Shown one piece after another: positions 42,271 to 51,495 of a stretch of 64,000 bases of DNA. Source of the stretch: Acidimicrobiales bacterium (GTDB lineage Bacteria; Actinomycetota; Acidimicrobiia; Acidimicrobiales; Poriferisodalaceae); the NCBI GenBank assembly GCA_014239555.1, contig JAAZYR010000002.1, forward strand, positions 62,001-126,000. Reading direction: 5' to 3'. Numbering within the stretch: the stretch's first letter is position 1; each line of letters starts with the position of its first letter. A program made the translations under genes and the position numbers. The notes below the pieces were generated by a model. The model had not been told where the DNA came from and ran no database searches. It saw nothing but the letters and a program-made list of their open reading frames with translations.

Positions 42271-43635
42271 ATGTCTGTGGCGGGTACTTCTGAGCCAAGA
42301 AGAATGATTCTGAACGCCTTCTCAATGAACTGCGTGAGTCATATTCAACAAGGAATGTGGACCAGAAAAGATACCCGCCAGGTCGAATTTGGCTCGCTTG
42401 ATCCCTGGATCGAGCTAGCGAAAATTGCTGAAAAGGGCTGCTTCGACACCATTTTTCTAGCCGACGTGATTGGGCTGTACGACAATTACAAAGGATCAGC
42501 GAGCACGTCGTTTCGAGAAGCAATGCAAGTGCCAGTCAACGACCCGATGCTTCTGATTCCAGCGATGGCCTCGGTGACTGAACACCTTGGATTCGCTTTC
42601 ACTAGTTCCGTCTTACAGGCACACCCTTTCACCTTCGCACGACAGCTTTCGACTTTGGATCATTTAACAAAAGGACGTGTCGCGTGGAACGTTGTGACTT
42701 CGTACCTACCTAACGCGGGCACCAACCTGGGCTTTGAGGGTCTTCCTACTCATGAGGAACGTTATGGGCGAGCTGAGGAGTATCTCGAAGTCGTCTACAA
42801 ACTTCTCGAAGGAAGTTGGGCTGATGACGCAGTTATCGACGATCGAGAGCGGCGGGTGTATGTCGACCCTGATCGCGTTCGACCGATCAACCACCATGGA
42901 CCATATTACGATGTCGCAGGACCTCACCTGTCAGCGCCTTCTATTCAAAGAACCCCGGTCCTATTCCAAGCCGGGATGTCGGAACGAGGTAGAGATTTTG
43001 CCGCTCAACACGCTGAATGTGTGTTTGTCGTTGGCTCGTCGCGCAGCGGGTCTTCAATAGCTGCGGACCTGCACACACGGGCACAGGCCTATGGAAGGGC
43101 TGCCTCCGATCTGAAACTAATCGGGGGTGTCGCCCCCATTGTGGGAGGCACGGAAGCTGAAGCTATGGCCAAGCGCGATGAGTACGAAAACGACTTGTCG
43201 ATCGAAGCGGGCCTAGCTCACATAAGCGGCAACACAGGCGCAGACGTTGGCGACATCGATCCAGATCAGCCCCTCGAAACTTTTCAGACAGAACGCGTGC
43301 AAGGCTTTCTTAAGAACTTGCTGGATTCGGCGCCACCAGGGACAAGGACGATGGGCGACTTGATCAAATCAAACCTTGCAGGTGCTTGGCTGGTGGGATC
43401 CGCTGAACAAGTAGCAGACGAACTGCAGCGCCGGTTTGAGAACGGTCTCGACGGATTCAACTTGACCTATACGGTGACCCCGGGAACTTTTGTCGATTTT
43501 GCTGAAGGAGTCGTACCTATCCTGCAAGAACGCGGGTTGGTCCAAAGCGAATATCAAGCTGGCAGTCTTCGTCAAAAGTTGTTCGGGAAGGACAAATTGC
43601 CGACCACTCATCCGGCTGCAACATTTCGTTTTTGA
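42271..43635 (+). CDS. FMN-dependent LLM monooxygenase (NtaA/SnaA/DszA type)
   Basis: A 454-residue member of the nitrilotriacetate/EDTA/dibenzothiophene-sulfone monooxygenase group, which needs FMNH2 from a separate flavin reductase. CFDTIFLADVIGLYDNY, TSSVLQAHPFTFARQLSTLDHLTKGRVAWNVVTSY and VLFQAGMSERGRDFAAQHAECVFV are its signatures. Relatives cleave C-N or C-S bonds, which makes the neighbourhood to a GrdB-like selenoprotein operon (divergent, 51 bp away) notable. The stop lies 2 bp from the convergent MFS gene. An in-frame ATG at 42304 is a possible later start. Confidence 0.9.
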   Translation: MSVAGTSEPRRMILNAFSMNCVSHIQQGMWTRKDTRQVEFGSLDPWIELAKIAEKGCFDTIFLADVIGLYDNYKGSASTSFREAMQVPVNDPMLLIPAMASVTEHLGFAFTSSVLQAHPFTFARQLSTLDHLTKGRVAWNVVTSYLPNAGTNLGFEGLPTHEERYGRAEEYLEVVYKLLEGSWADDAVIDDRERRVYVDPDRVRPINHHGPYYDVAGPHLSAPSIQRTPVLFQAGMSERGRDFAAQHAECVFVVGSSRSGSSIAADLHTRAQAYGRAASDLKLIGGVAPIVGGTEAEAMAKRDEYENDLSIEAGLAHISGNTGADVGDIDPDQPLETFQTERVQGFLKNLLDSAPPGTRTMGDLIKSNLAGAWLVGSAEQVADELQRRFENGLDGFNLTYTVTPGTFVDFAEGVVPILQERGLVQSEYQAGSLRQKLFGKDKLPTTHPAATFRF

Positions 43636-43637
43636 GA

Positions 43638-44855
43638 TCAGGTCCCCTGTTCTCTTACTCGGCCGCTTCTTCGGGCGAGAGTCGCGGCGATCAACGACAG
43701 CAGGAGTAAGCCGGCCCATGCTGTCTCGTATCCGCCTGTCGCGTCGACTGCCAAGCCGGTAAGGAACCCCCCAGCGGTAAGCCCTGTCATAAAGCCCATC
43801 ACAACCCGACCGCTAGCGCGCCCCGATTGTTCTGGCGGCACTCCAATAATGACCGACAGCATTGCTACGGCATTCCAGGCATTTAGACCAATAGCGGAAA
43901 GGACGGCAACTGGCCACATAATCCATTCGCCAATTCCAACAGCAACCAGAAGCATGCCCATGACGAGGGCTGTGAGTAATGCCTGCGTCGTTAACGCAAA
44001 TGCGGGCGTAACCCGGTGTTCTGCCCAATGCGCCCACAAGATTCGCGTTCCGATGGCAAGGCCACCAGGAAGACCTGCGACTATGCCGGCCTTTACGTTC
44101 GACATCGCCAGCGCGTTTTCAGCGAATAGCACTAAGTACCGGCCAACGCCGCCCACTACGCACCCCATACACAGGGCATAAAACGAAAGCAGGATCACGG
44201 CGCGAGGAAGCTGTGTTTTTATGGATGTCTTGTACGCGCCACTCGTGCCGTTGGGCTCTCGAACTCGGCTGTCGGGAAGTGCGCATGCTGTTACGACCGC
44301 CATTACGAGGGCTAGGACCGCGTATAAACCGATAGCTAGGCGCCAGTTGAACCAGATACTCAAAGCCGGAAGTGTGAAGCCGCCCAGCAGGATTCCGAGT
44401 TGCACACCAGATTGCTTTATACCGGTCATTGTTCCGCGACGGCCTTCAGCCGCTCGTTCTGCCACCAGCTTGTTAGTTGCGGGATTACACGCGCCTTGCC
44501 CGTATCCAGCGACTAGCAGCCCCAACATGAGACCAGTCACCGAGGTTGCGTAAGCGACTATTAACAGACCTAGCCCCGCAGAAAGCAACACCAAAACACA
44601 CGACCATTTCCCACCATATCGATCACTAAATCGCCCCGAAGGCGGTGCACATACAGCGCCGACTGCAGTGTTGACTGCCACGCCGGCGCCGAACATGGTG
44701 AGCGACATACCGAGATCGTTTGCTAAAGCTGTAGCGACGACCGCCGTACCAACTATCGGGAAAGCTCCTAACCCCATTGTCAAAACCAAAACAGTAATGA
44801 GGAGGGGGGTGCCCAGTCGCGTTGACGAAATCTTTGAAGCGTCAGACAGCGGCAC
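43638..44855 (-). CDS. MFS permease
   Basis: A 12-helix major facilitator of about 405 residues. LNDL-like MSLTMFGAGVAVNTAVGAV and the loop SGRFSDRYGGKWSCVL in the first half are standard; a second loop near HWAEHRVTPA is divergent. The start is taken as GTG at 44855, where TAGGGTG lies 6 nt upstream; a longer reading begins at 44888 and would overlap the divergent gene. The neighbours are an FMN monooxygenase and a D-2-hydroxyacid dehydrogenase, so a small organic acid substrate is plausible but not shown. Confidence 0.85.
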   Translation of the reverse strand: MPLSDASKISSTRLGTPLLITVLVLTMGLGAFPIVGTAVVATALANDLGMSLTMFGAGVAVNTAVGAVCAPPSGRFSDRYGGKWSCVLVLLSAGLGLLIVAYATSVTGLMLGLLVAGYGQGACNPATNKLVAERAAEGRRGTMTGIKQSGVQLGILLGGFTLPALSIWFNWRLAIGLYAVLALVMAVVTACALPDSRVREPNGTSGAYKTSIKTQLPRAVILLSFYALCMGCVVGGVGRYLVLFAENALAMSNVKAGIVAGLPGGLAIGTRILWAHWAEHRVTPAFALTTQALLTALVMGMLLVAVGIGEWIMWPVAVLSAIGLNAWNAVAMLSVIIGVPPEQSGRASGRVVMGFMTGLTAGGFLTGLAVDATGGYETAWAGLLLLSLIAATLARRSGRVREQGT

Positions 44856-44880
44856 GGTGTGCACCCTACGCTGACGGGCT

Positions 44881-45861
44881 ATGTCCAAGCGTCAAGTCCT
44901 CATTCCCCTGGCTGTCTATGACCGGCTTCAGTCACGACTCGAGGCCTCACCAAATGAATTCAATGTTTTACGTTGGTCGCCTTCTGAGATCACCTGGCCA
45001 GATGGGTCTCCAGTAGCTGCATCGGACTACAACCCAGAGGTCGGCTGGATACCCATCGATCTCCTGTTCTCCGGAGACTTCGTTTCATTCGTCGACTCTC
45101 TACTTGAGCCCGGAACTGTTCAATGGGTTCAGTCGTGTCTCGCAGGTGGAGACGCTCCCCCATTGCAGAAGATTCTTTCTGCCGGAGTTCGTCTCAGTAA
45201 CAGTGACTCTCCTAATGCGGGAGTTGCCGAGTACGTCATGGCAGCGGTCATGAACGTTGTGCATGACTGGCCCCAACGCTCTGAAGATCAAAAAACCGCA
45301 CGATGGGCGCAAAAAGGCTGGACAGAGATCAACGGGGGAACATGGCTAGTTGTTGGTTTTGGTTCCATCGGAGGCGAAATAGCGAAACGAGCTCGGCCTT
45401 TCGGCGTTGAAGTAATCGGGGCGCGCAGAACCAGGGTGGAAGACGATCGCGCAGACCGCATGATCACCATGGAGGAACTCGGCGATGTTCTCCCATCAGC
45501 GGACGTGGTTGTCATCGCGTGCCCTTTGACAGACACCACGCGTGGCTTGGTAGACAAGGAATTTCTCAACCAAATGAAAACCAGTTCGATTCTTGTGAAC
45601 GTTTCACGGGGCCCTGTTGTAGATACAGGAGACCTTTTGGAGGCGTTAAATTCAACTGGGCCGGGGCGGGCAATCCTGGACGTTTTTGAAACAGAACCGT
45701 TGGAACCCTTGAGCGCTCTTTGGAGTCACGACAGTGTGACCCTTACATCCCATATCGCGGGCGCAGGGTCCGGCATAACAAGGCGGGGCGACGACGTCTT
45801 CATCGAACAGTTAAACGCTTATCTTGAAGGGCGTGAACTGCGACTGGAGATCCAGCCATGA
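44881..45861 (+). CDS. D-2-hydroxyacid dehydrogenase family protein
   Basis: A Rossmann dehydrogenase of 326 residues that interconverts a D-2-hydroxyacid and a 2-oxoacid with NAD(P)H. The nucleotide loop is VVGFGSIGGEIAKRA followed by GARR, which favours NADP(H). Catalytic Arg is in LVNVSRGPVVDTG, Glu in LDVFETEPLEP and His in LTSHIAGAGS. Its stop overlaps the ATG of the following LLM gene by 4 bp, so the pair is coupled. It may process the keto or hydroxy acid arising from the local catabolic genes. Confidence 0.9.
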   Translation: MSKRQVLIPLAVYDRLQSRLEASPNEFNVLRWSPSEITWPDGSPVAASDYNPEVGWIPIDLLFSGDFVSFVDSLLEPGTVQWVQSCLAGGDAPPLQKILSAGVRLSNSDSPNAGVAEYVMAAVMNVVHDWPQRSEDQKTARWAQKGWTEINGGTWLVVGFGSIGGEIAKRARPFGVEVIGARRTRVEDDRADRMITMEELGDVLPSADVVVIACPLTDTTRGLVDKEFLNQMKTSSILVNVSRGPVVDTGDLLEALNSTGPGRAILDVFETEPLEPLSALWSHDSVTLTSHIAGAGSGITRRGDDVFIEQLNAYLEGRELRLEIQP

Positions 45862-46931
45862 AATCGGAAACAATGCTTCCTCTAGGCAAAGTCGATCCTG
45901 GCCTACGAGAACCCGATACTCCACTTGACGTTCGAACCATCGCCGAAGGAGCAGCTCTCATCGAAACGCTCGGTTATGACGGGTTAGCGGTTGAGGAGTG
46001 CAAGGACGATCCCTACCAGCAGCTGGCTCTCGCGTCGGTGAACACTACGGAACTGAGCCTGGCTACGTCTATTGCTATGGCTTTTCCAAGATCGCCCACG
46101 ATCACCGCAATGTCGGCTTGGACACTTCAAAAGGTTTGCGAAGGTCGTCTGATCTTGGGTCTAGGTTCTCAGGTGCGCGGTCACATCAGACGCAGATATG
46201 GCATGGAATGGACTGCACCGGCGCCTCGGATGCGCGATTACATCTTGGCGATGAGAGCGGTTTGGCAGTGCTGGCAAAACCGAGAGCCTCTCAAACACGA
46301 TGGTGACCATTACAAACTCGATTTGATGGTTCCTCTCTTCGATCCGGGACCTATAGAGCACCCCGATATTCCGGTGCACATCTCCGCTATCAATACGAAC
46401 ATGTGTGCTGTGGTTGGCGAGGTAGCAGACGGAATCCGCCTTCATCCGGTTTGCTCACCTAAATACATAGAAGACATCATGGTTCCTGCCGTGGAGCGCG
46501 GCGCCACTCGAACTCAACGTGACCCTGATGTCGTTGACTGGTGCATGAAACCCCTAGTCGCAACCGCTCCCGATCAGGGGCGTTTGGAGGTTGTTGCCGA
46601 GAGCGTGCGGGCAAGGGTGGGATTTTATCTAGCTACTCCCGCCTACAAGGCAGCGTTCGATGTGCACGGCTGGGGGGACCGAGTCGATCAAGCGGCTGCG
46701 TTGTCTCGAGAACAGAGGTGGGAGGAAATTCCACCGTTAGTAGATGATGAGATGCTTCACACCATTGCGACCGTCGGGACGTACGACGAAATTGCGACGT
46801 TGTTGAACAAGCGATTTGGTCATCTCATCGATCGAGTCGAGTTCAGCATTCCGGTGAATGACCCTGACGACGCAAGTTTGTTGAGTTCCATGGTCAAAGA
46901 GCTCGGAAAGAGCGACGCGCTTCGGCCCTGA
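45858..46931 (+). CDS. LLM-class F420-dependent oxidoreductase (TIGR03617-like)
   Basis: A luciferase-like enzyme of 357 residues. GYDGLAVEECKDDPYQQLALAS, SLATSIAMAFPRSPTITAMSAWTLQKVCEGRLILGLGSQVRGH and DIPVHISAINTNMCAVVGEVADG are the core barrel segments. VGTYDEIATLLNKRFGHLIDRVEF is the standard C-terminal helix. The match to TIGR03617 suggests F420 dependence. It is translationally coupled (ATGA overlap) to the D-2-hydroxyacid dehydrogenase gene and converges on ino1. Confidence 0.88.
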   Translation: MKSETMLPLGKVDPGLREPDTPLDVRTIAEGAALIETLGYDGLAVEECKDDPYQQLALASVNTTELSLATSIAMAFPRSPTITAMSAWTLQKVCEGRLILGLGSQVRGHIRRRYGMEWTAPAPRMRDYILAMRAVWQCWQNREPLKHDGDHYKLDLMVPLFDPGPIEHPDIPVHISAINTNMCAVVGEVADGIRLHPVCSPKYIEDIMVPAVERGATRTQRDPDVVDWCMKPLVATAPDQGRLEVVAESVRARVGFYLATPAYKAAFDVHGWGDRVDQAAALSREQRWEEIPPLVDDEMLHTIATVGTYDEIATLLNKRFGHLIDRVEFSIPVNDPDDASLLSSMVKELGKSDALRP

Positions 46932-46978
46932 CATTCCGCCGCTGATCATGGGATGTCAGGCAGATCGCGAGGAGAGCA

Positions 46979-48280
46979 TTACCCGGCTTCTGAATGGGTA
47001 ACAGGTTCTTCTCCCATCCATTCACGCAGTGTGTTCTTTAATTTCGTCTGCTGAATGAAGATGTCATGTTCGGGGCCTGAGCTATTTGCCGACTGCGGGG
47101 CTTTCAGATAGAAGGACAGCCATTCTTGGATCCCAGATTCACCTGCGCGTTGAGCTAGATCTAAGAACAGTGCCAAGTCGAGAACAATCGGTGCAGCAAG
47201 AATCGAGTCGCGACATAAGAAGTCAATTTTGATCTGCATCGGATAACCGAGCCATCCGAAGATGTCGATATTGTCCCAACCTTCTTTGTTGTCGCCCCGC
47301 GGCGGGTAGTAGTTGATTCGAACGACGTGATCAATGTTTCCGTAGAGCTCTGGGTAGACCTTCGGCTGCAAGATGGTGTCGAGAACACCAAGTTTCGACA
47401 CTTCTTTGGTTTTAAAGTTTTCAGGATCGTCGAGTACTTCACCGTCACGGTTCCCCAAAATGTTGGTGCTGTACCAGCCTCGCAGTCCCAACATTCTCGC
47501 CTTGAGGCCGGGAGCGATGAGCGTCTTCATCATGGTTTGGCCAGTCTTGAAATCTTTGCCCACGATGGGCACACCTCGACGCTCAGCCAACTCGATCATG
47601 CACGGAAGGTCGACACTCAGGTTCGGTGCTCCGTTTGCGAACGGCACGTCGCTCATAAGGGCCGCGTATGCATAAATCTGACTCGGCGAAATATTGTCGT
47701 CGTTTGCTTCGAGGCCTGCTTCAAATGCTTCGAGAGTTTCATGCACCGCACTTGACTCTTGGTATGCCTCTGTAGATCCGCACCAAACCATGACAAGTCG
47801 TTCACATTCATTCTCGGTTCGGAAGCGTTCGATATCCGCCATCAACGCCTGCGCCTGATCCAATTTCGAATCCAACAATTTGACGCGGTTGCCGTCCAGC
47901 CTTTTGACCCATCGTTGATCAAACACAGCCTCCATAGCAACAATGCCTTCTAGTTCACCGGAGATGGCACCCAGATCTTTTTCTTCGAGAACTCCAGCGG
48001 CTTGGGCTCCTTCCAAGGCGTTTGAGGTAATCGGATCCCAGCCCCCGAACACAAGGTCGTCTAAGCCGGCAAGAGGAACAAAATCTTTGATCAGGGGATT
48101 ACGGGCATCATCTTTCTTTCCCAGACGAATGTGCGCCATTTGGGTAACAGAGCCAATTGGGGCAGCAAGACCCTGCCGAGCTGCAAGTACCCCTGCGATA
48201 AAAGTCGTAGCGACGGCTCCCATTCCAGGAGTGAGGACACCGAGTTTGCCTGTAGCAGGCGCAATGCTGGCTGTTGTCAT
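46979..48280 (-). CDS. ino1: Inositol-3-phosphate synthase (long form)
   Basis: Converts glucose 6-phosphate to 1D-myo-inositol 3-phosphate, the first step to inositol lipids and mycothiol. At 433 residues it is of the longer, eukaryote-like class. GKLGVLTPGMGAVATTFIAGVLAAR is the NAD loop, and NLSVDLPCMIELAERRGVPIVGKDFKTGQTMMKT the catalytic core with conserved lysines. MLGLRGWYSTNILGNRDG and YYPPRGDNKEGWDNIDIFGWLGYPMQIKIDFLCRDSILAAP complete it. A divergent LysR gene starts 79 bp away and is the candidate regulator. Confidence 0.94.
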   Translation of the reverse strand: MTTASIAPATGKLGVLTPGMGAVATTFIAGVLAARQGLAAPIGSVTQMAHIRLGKKDDARNPLIKDFVPLAGLDDLVFGGWDPITSNALEGAQAAGVLEEKDLGAISGELEGIVAMEAVFDQRWVKRLDGNRVKLLDSKLDQAQALMADIERFRTENECERLVMVWCGSTEAYQESSAVHETLEAFEAGLEANDDNISPSQIYAYAALMSDVPFANGAPNLSVDLPCMIELAERRGVPIVGKDFKTGQTMMKTLIAPGLKARMLGLRGWYSTNILGNRDGEVLDDPENFKTKEVSKLGVLDTILQPKVYPELYGNIDHVVRINYYPPRGDNKEGWDNIDIFGWLGYPMQIKIDFLCRDSILAAPIVLDLALFLDLAQRAGESGIQEWLSFYLKAPQSANSSGPEHDIFIQQTKLKNTLREWMGEEPVTHSEAG

Positions 48281-48359
48281 ACCAAAAGCATAAGTGTTTA
48301 AAGAGTATTTGAGTATTAACTTTAGGTAATCTTATGTTTACGGATACGATAGTGAACTG
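48281..48359. promoter_or_regulatory. Divergent AT-rich ino1/LysR promoter region
   Basis: A 79-bp region much richer in AT than its surroundings. It contains an inverted repeat CATAAG (48289-48294)...CTTATG (48331-48336) and a direct repeat AGTATT (48304-48309 and 48312-48317). These are candidate LysR-type sites that would overlap both promoters. No consensus could be fixed by eye. Confidence 0.45.
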
Positions 48360-49250
48360 ATGAGGTCATCACGCCCCCGGCTCCCGGACGTCTCAGTTAC
48401 CCAACTGGAATATCTCGTCGCAGTAGACCAGGCGGCCACCTGGGCCGACGCAGCCAAATCGCTTGGAGTCAGCCAATCAGCTCTTTCGCAAGGATTAGCC
48501 CAACTTCAACGTCGACTCGGCATCCAACTATTTAGCTGGGAGGGTAGGCGCCGCGCACCACTTGAAGCCGCGCAACACGTAACTGACCACGCCCGCTCGA
48601 TTCTGGCCCAAACCGGCGATCTTGCAGCGTGGGCGGAACGGATCCGTGCTGGGTCTGCTGGCAAGCTCCGGGTGGGCATGATCGATGCCGCCGCAGTGGA
48701 CCACTTCGGCGAAACATTGAGAGAATTTCGAGAGAACCGCCCGGAGCTGGATCTGCATGTGATTGTTGGTCCCTCGAGCCAACTACTACAAGGTTTGGGC
48801 ACCGGTGACCTAGATCTAGCCATCTGTGTTCAGCCCGATGATCCAGAGGTGACGCATGTTCCTCTGATGGACGAAGAACTTCTTGTTTACGGACCTCCAG
48901 GCGTTCGTCAATCCGAACCAACTCGTTGGGGACCGTGGGTAACGTTCCCGCAAGGGTCCTTAACCCGGGAACTCATAGGAAAGGCGCTTCGGTCATTGCG
49001 TGCGCCATTCGAGGTCGTCGCTGAGTCCAACCAACCTGAAGTGTTAAGCGAGATGGTGTTGATCGGCATGGGCTGGACTGTTCTCCCTCGCATCCAGGCC
49101 GAGCGTCCGCCCGCTTCTCTCACTCCCGTCCAACAAACACCTCTTCTCAAACGCACACTTGTAGCGGCGACACGACACACAGGGTTAGCTAATCCCGCTG
49201 CTATTGAACTGACCGAAGAACTTCAACGCCACGCAACCTCTATGCCCTAG
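48360..49250 (+). CDS. LysR family transcriptional regulator
   Basis: A 296-residue regulator. The N-terminal winged helix-turn-helix is VTQLEYLVAVDQAATWADAAKSLGVSQSALSQGLAQLQRRLGIQLF, followed by a linker helix. The effector domain starts at GKLRVGMIDAAAVDHF and has the usual two lobes (LDLHVIVGPSSQLLQGLGTGDLDLAI, then MVLIGMGWTVLPR). The ATG at 48360 reads away from ino1 across 79 bp, so self- and ino1-regulation are the usual prediction. The inducer is unknown. Confidence 0.92.
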   Translation: MRSSRPRLPDVSVTQLEYLVAVDQAATWADAAKSLGVSQSALSQGLAQLQRRLGIQLFSWEGRRRAPLEAAQHVTDHARSILAQTGDLAAWAERIRAGSAGKLRVGMIDAAAVDHFGETLREFRENRPELDLHVIVGPSSQLLQGLGTGDLDLAICVQPDDPEVTHVPLMDEELLVYGPPGVRQSEPTRWGPWVTFPQGSLTRELIGKALRSLRAPFEVVAESNQPEVLSEMVLIGMGWTVLPRIQAERPPASLTPVQQTPLLKRTLVAATRHTGLANPAAIELTEELQRHATSMP

Positions 49251-49299
49251 AACTCCTGCAACAACTCCTCTAGGCCCTAGATCCCAAGCGCTCTTGTCC

Positions 49300-50190
49300 T
49301 TAGTTCCCCGCTGGGTTCGAATTCCGGATATGACTAAGTATGGAATCAACCACTACGGGCCACAGTGCTTCGGGAAGATCGTGACCCATATCGCTCAGAA
49401 ACAAAAAATTCGATGCCGGAATCACCTCCGCGGTACGCATTCCCAAAGCCGGCATCAGCAACCGGTCATCTCGCCCATGAATCACTAAAGTCGGAACCGT
49501 CAACTCAGCTAAGGCAAGCTCGCGATCTCCACTAGCCAACATCGCGGCGATTTGGCGGCCTGAGCCATCTGGGTAATGACAGCGGTCGTACGCAGCTTCA
49601 GCATGCTCTCTGGCAAGCTGAGGGTCAAAATACTTCTTGCTGCACCAGATCCTATATTCGGCCGAGTAGTCCAGATATGCCTCTCGTTCTATCGGGACGG
49701 GAGCAAGCAGCAACGTAAGCGAATCATCTGGAATATCGATGACCTCTCGCGTTCCGGTGGCGGACATCATTGACGTGAGCGAAATCAATCGGTCAGGTCG
49801 CTCTATGGCCATGGTCTGAGCAATCATCCCTCCGAGAGAAGCGCCAACCACATGGGCCTGCTCGATCTCCAGCGCGTCAAGCACACCAAAGGCGTCATCG
49901 GCCATGTCAGACAAGTCATATGGGGTGTCGGTGACTTCTTGACCTTCAAGGGCCGCAGCAACAAGGGCGAGAAAATCAACTTCAACACCATCCAGTTTCG
50001 TCGAGAAACCCGCGTCTCGGTTATCGAATCGGATGACGCGGAACCCGCCGTTAGCAAGCATCCGACAGAATTCATCGGGCCAGTGAATCAACTGTGCCCC
50101 TAAGCCCATCACCAACAAGATCGCCGGGTCATCCGAAGACCCAACCGTGTCATATTCCAGTTCGATCGACCCCGAAGACGCGCGAGGCAT
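49300..50190 (-). CDS. Alpha/beta-hydrolase
   Basis: A soluble alpha/beta-hydrolase of 296 residues. The nucleophile elbow is GASLGGMIAQTMA, the acid in VIHGRDDRLLMP and the His in LSDMGHDLPEALWP. The oxyanion region is VMGLGAQLIHWPDEF. It overlaps the P450 gene upstream by 1 bp (same strand), so the two are cotranscribed, suggesting an ester or lactone produced in a hydroxylation pathway as substrate. Confidence 0.9.
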   Translation of the reverse strand: MPRASSGSIELEYDTVGSSDDPAILLVMGLGAQLIHWPDEFCRMLANGGFRVIRFDNRDAGFSTKLDGVEVDFLALVAAALEGQEVTDTPYDLSDMADDAFGVLDALEIEQAHVVGASLGGMIAQTMAIERPDRLISLTSMMSATGTREVIDIPDDSLTLLLAPVPIEREAYLDYSAEYRIWCSKKYFDPQLAREHAEAAYDRCHYPDGSGRQIAAMLASGDRELALAELTVPTLVIHGRDDRLLMPALGMRTAEVIPASNFLFLSDMGHDLPEALWPVVVDSILSHIRNSNPAGN

Positions 50191-51455
50191 CAGCTTGACC
50201 TGACGGGGGTGAACTCAGCCTTCATGTGTTTTACTCCATGAATGAAGGACGACTGAAGTGGGTCTGGATTCTCCGCGGCATGAATATCTGGCAATGTGCG
50301 GAAGAGTTCCCGAAACAACACAGTGATTTCTCGGCGCGCTAAATGAGCGCCTAAACAAAAATGTGGGCCAGGGCCACCGTATCCATATTGAGGATTTGGG
50401 GCCCTTCGGACGTCGAATCGGTACGGGTCATCAAACACCGCTGGATCTCGATTAGCTGCCAGATAGAACATCGCTACTTTTTCCCCTGAGGAAATTTCTT
50501 GTCCACCCAACACCGTGTCCTGGGTGAGTGTGCGTCGCATATAGGTGACGGGGCTGGCTAGCCGAACTATCTCTTCTACAGCCGTCGCAGCGACACCTTC
50601 AAAATCAGAGGCCCATATGGCTCGCTCTGCGGGGTTATCCGTTAAGTATCTCAATCCCCATGAAATCGCGTTTCTCGTCGTTTCATTTCCTGCAACCACT
50701 AGGAGAACAAAAAAACTGGCCAGATCAGCTTCGTCTAAATAGTCATCTTCCAGATCGGCGTTTACTAAGACACTTGTTAGATCGCCTCCGTCTCCACCTT
50801 TTTTTGTTGCCGCTACTTCCCCCATCAACTCGGCAAGCTCGGCGCCCGCGTTAAGGAGAGCAGTCACGAAATCAACACCTTCTGGCGCAAATTCTGGATC
50901 CCCGATACCGAGAATGATGTTCGTATTCGCGAAAACCATCTCGTACGCGGAGTCAGGTACCCCCATGAGATCGCACACGATCTTGAGTGGGAGAGCCGCA
51001 GCAACGTCAGTAACGAAATCGCACTCACCTCTCTCTCCGATTTCATTAACGATGGCTGCCGCCACGTTTTGAACCGACTCTTCCAATGCGCCAAGCATCC
51101 GAGGGGTGAACCCCTTCGAGATGATCCGGCGTAACCGCGCATGGCGCGGATCATCCATAGCAATCATCGAACTGAAAAACTCAAGAAACTCTGGAGGTGT
51201 GTCGGTGATAGTTATTCCTTGAGCAGAGCTGTAGATCTGCGGGTTTCGTGACACCGTGGCGATGTCTTCGTGACGTGTAACGCACCAATATCCCGGTCCC
51301 GCCTGAAGATATGGATTCTCAGGAAGCGGCTCCTCAAACCAATCCAATGGAGCCTCAGCATGGAGCCTGGCGATAGCTAAATCGCACTCAGCTGCGGGTT
51401 GCAGCCAGAACAAAGGGTCCATCAGATTGGAGTGGGTCGTATTCCAGTTCCGCAT
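50190..51455 (-). CDS. Cytochrome P450 (CYP125/142-like pattern)
   Basis: The second P450, 421 residues. The I-helix motif is LVVAGNETTRNAISWG, the K-helix EEIVR, and the heme loop GYGGPGPHFCLGAHLARRE with axial Cys367. DDPRHARLRRIISKGFTPRM in the C-helix and ISSGEKVAMFYLAANRDPAVFDDPYRFDVRRAPNPQYGYG are typical of actinobacterial P450s that oxidise the side chain of sterols or bile-acid-like compounds. That substrate class is suggested only by resemblance. A hydrolase gene follows directly; redox partners are not nearby. Confidence 0.93.
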   Translation of the reverse strand: MRNWNTTHSNLMDPLFWLQPAAECDLAIARLHAEAPLDWFEEPLPENPYLQAGPGYWCVTRHEDIATVSRNPQIYSSAQGITITDTPPEFLEFFSSMIAMDDPRHARLRRIISKGFTPRMLGALEESVQNVAAAIVNEIGERGECDFVTDVAAALPLKIVCDLMGVPDSAYEMVFANTNIILGIGDPEFAPEGVDFVTALLNAGAELAELMGEVAATKKGGDGGDLTSVLVNADLEDDYLDEADLASFFVLLVVAGNETTRNAISWGLRYLTDNPAERAIWASDFEGVAATAVEEIVRLASPVTYMRRTLTQDTVLGGQEISSGEKVAMFYLAANRDPAVFDDPYRFDVRRAPNPQYGYGGPGPHFCLGAHLARREITVLFRELFRTLPDIHAAENPDPLQSSFIHGVKHMKAEFTPVRSS

Positions 51456-51495
51456 GTCGCGACGCTAACACCGCCGCTTCTGCAAACATGAACCC

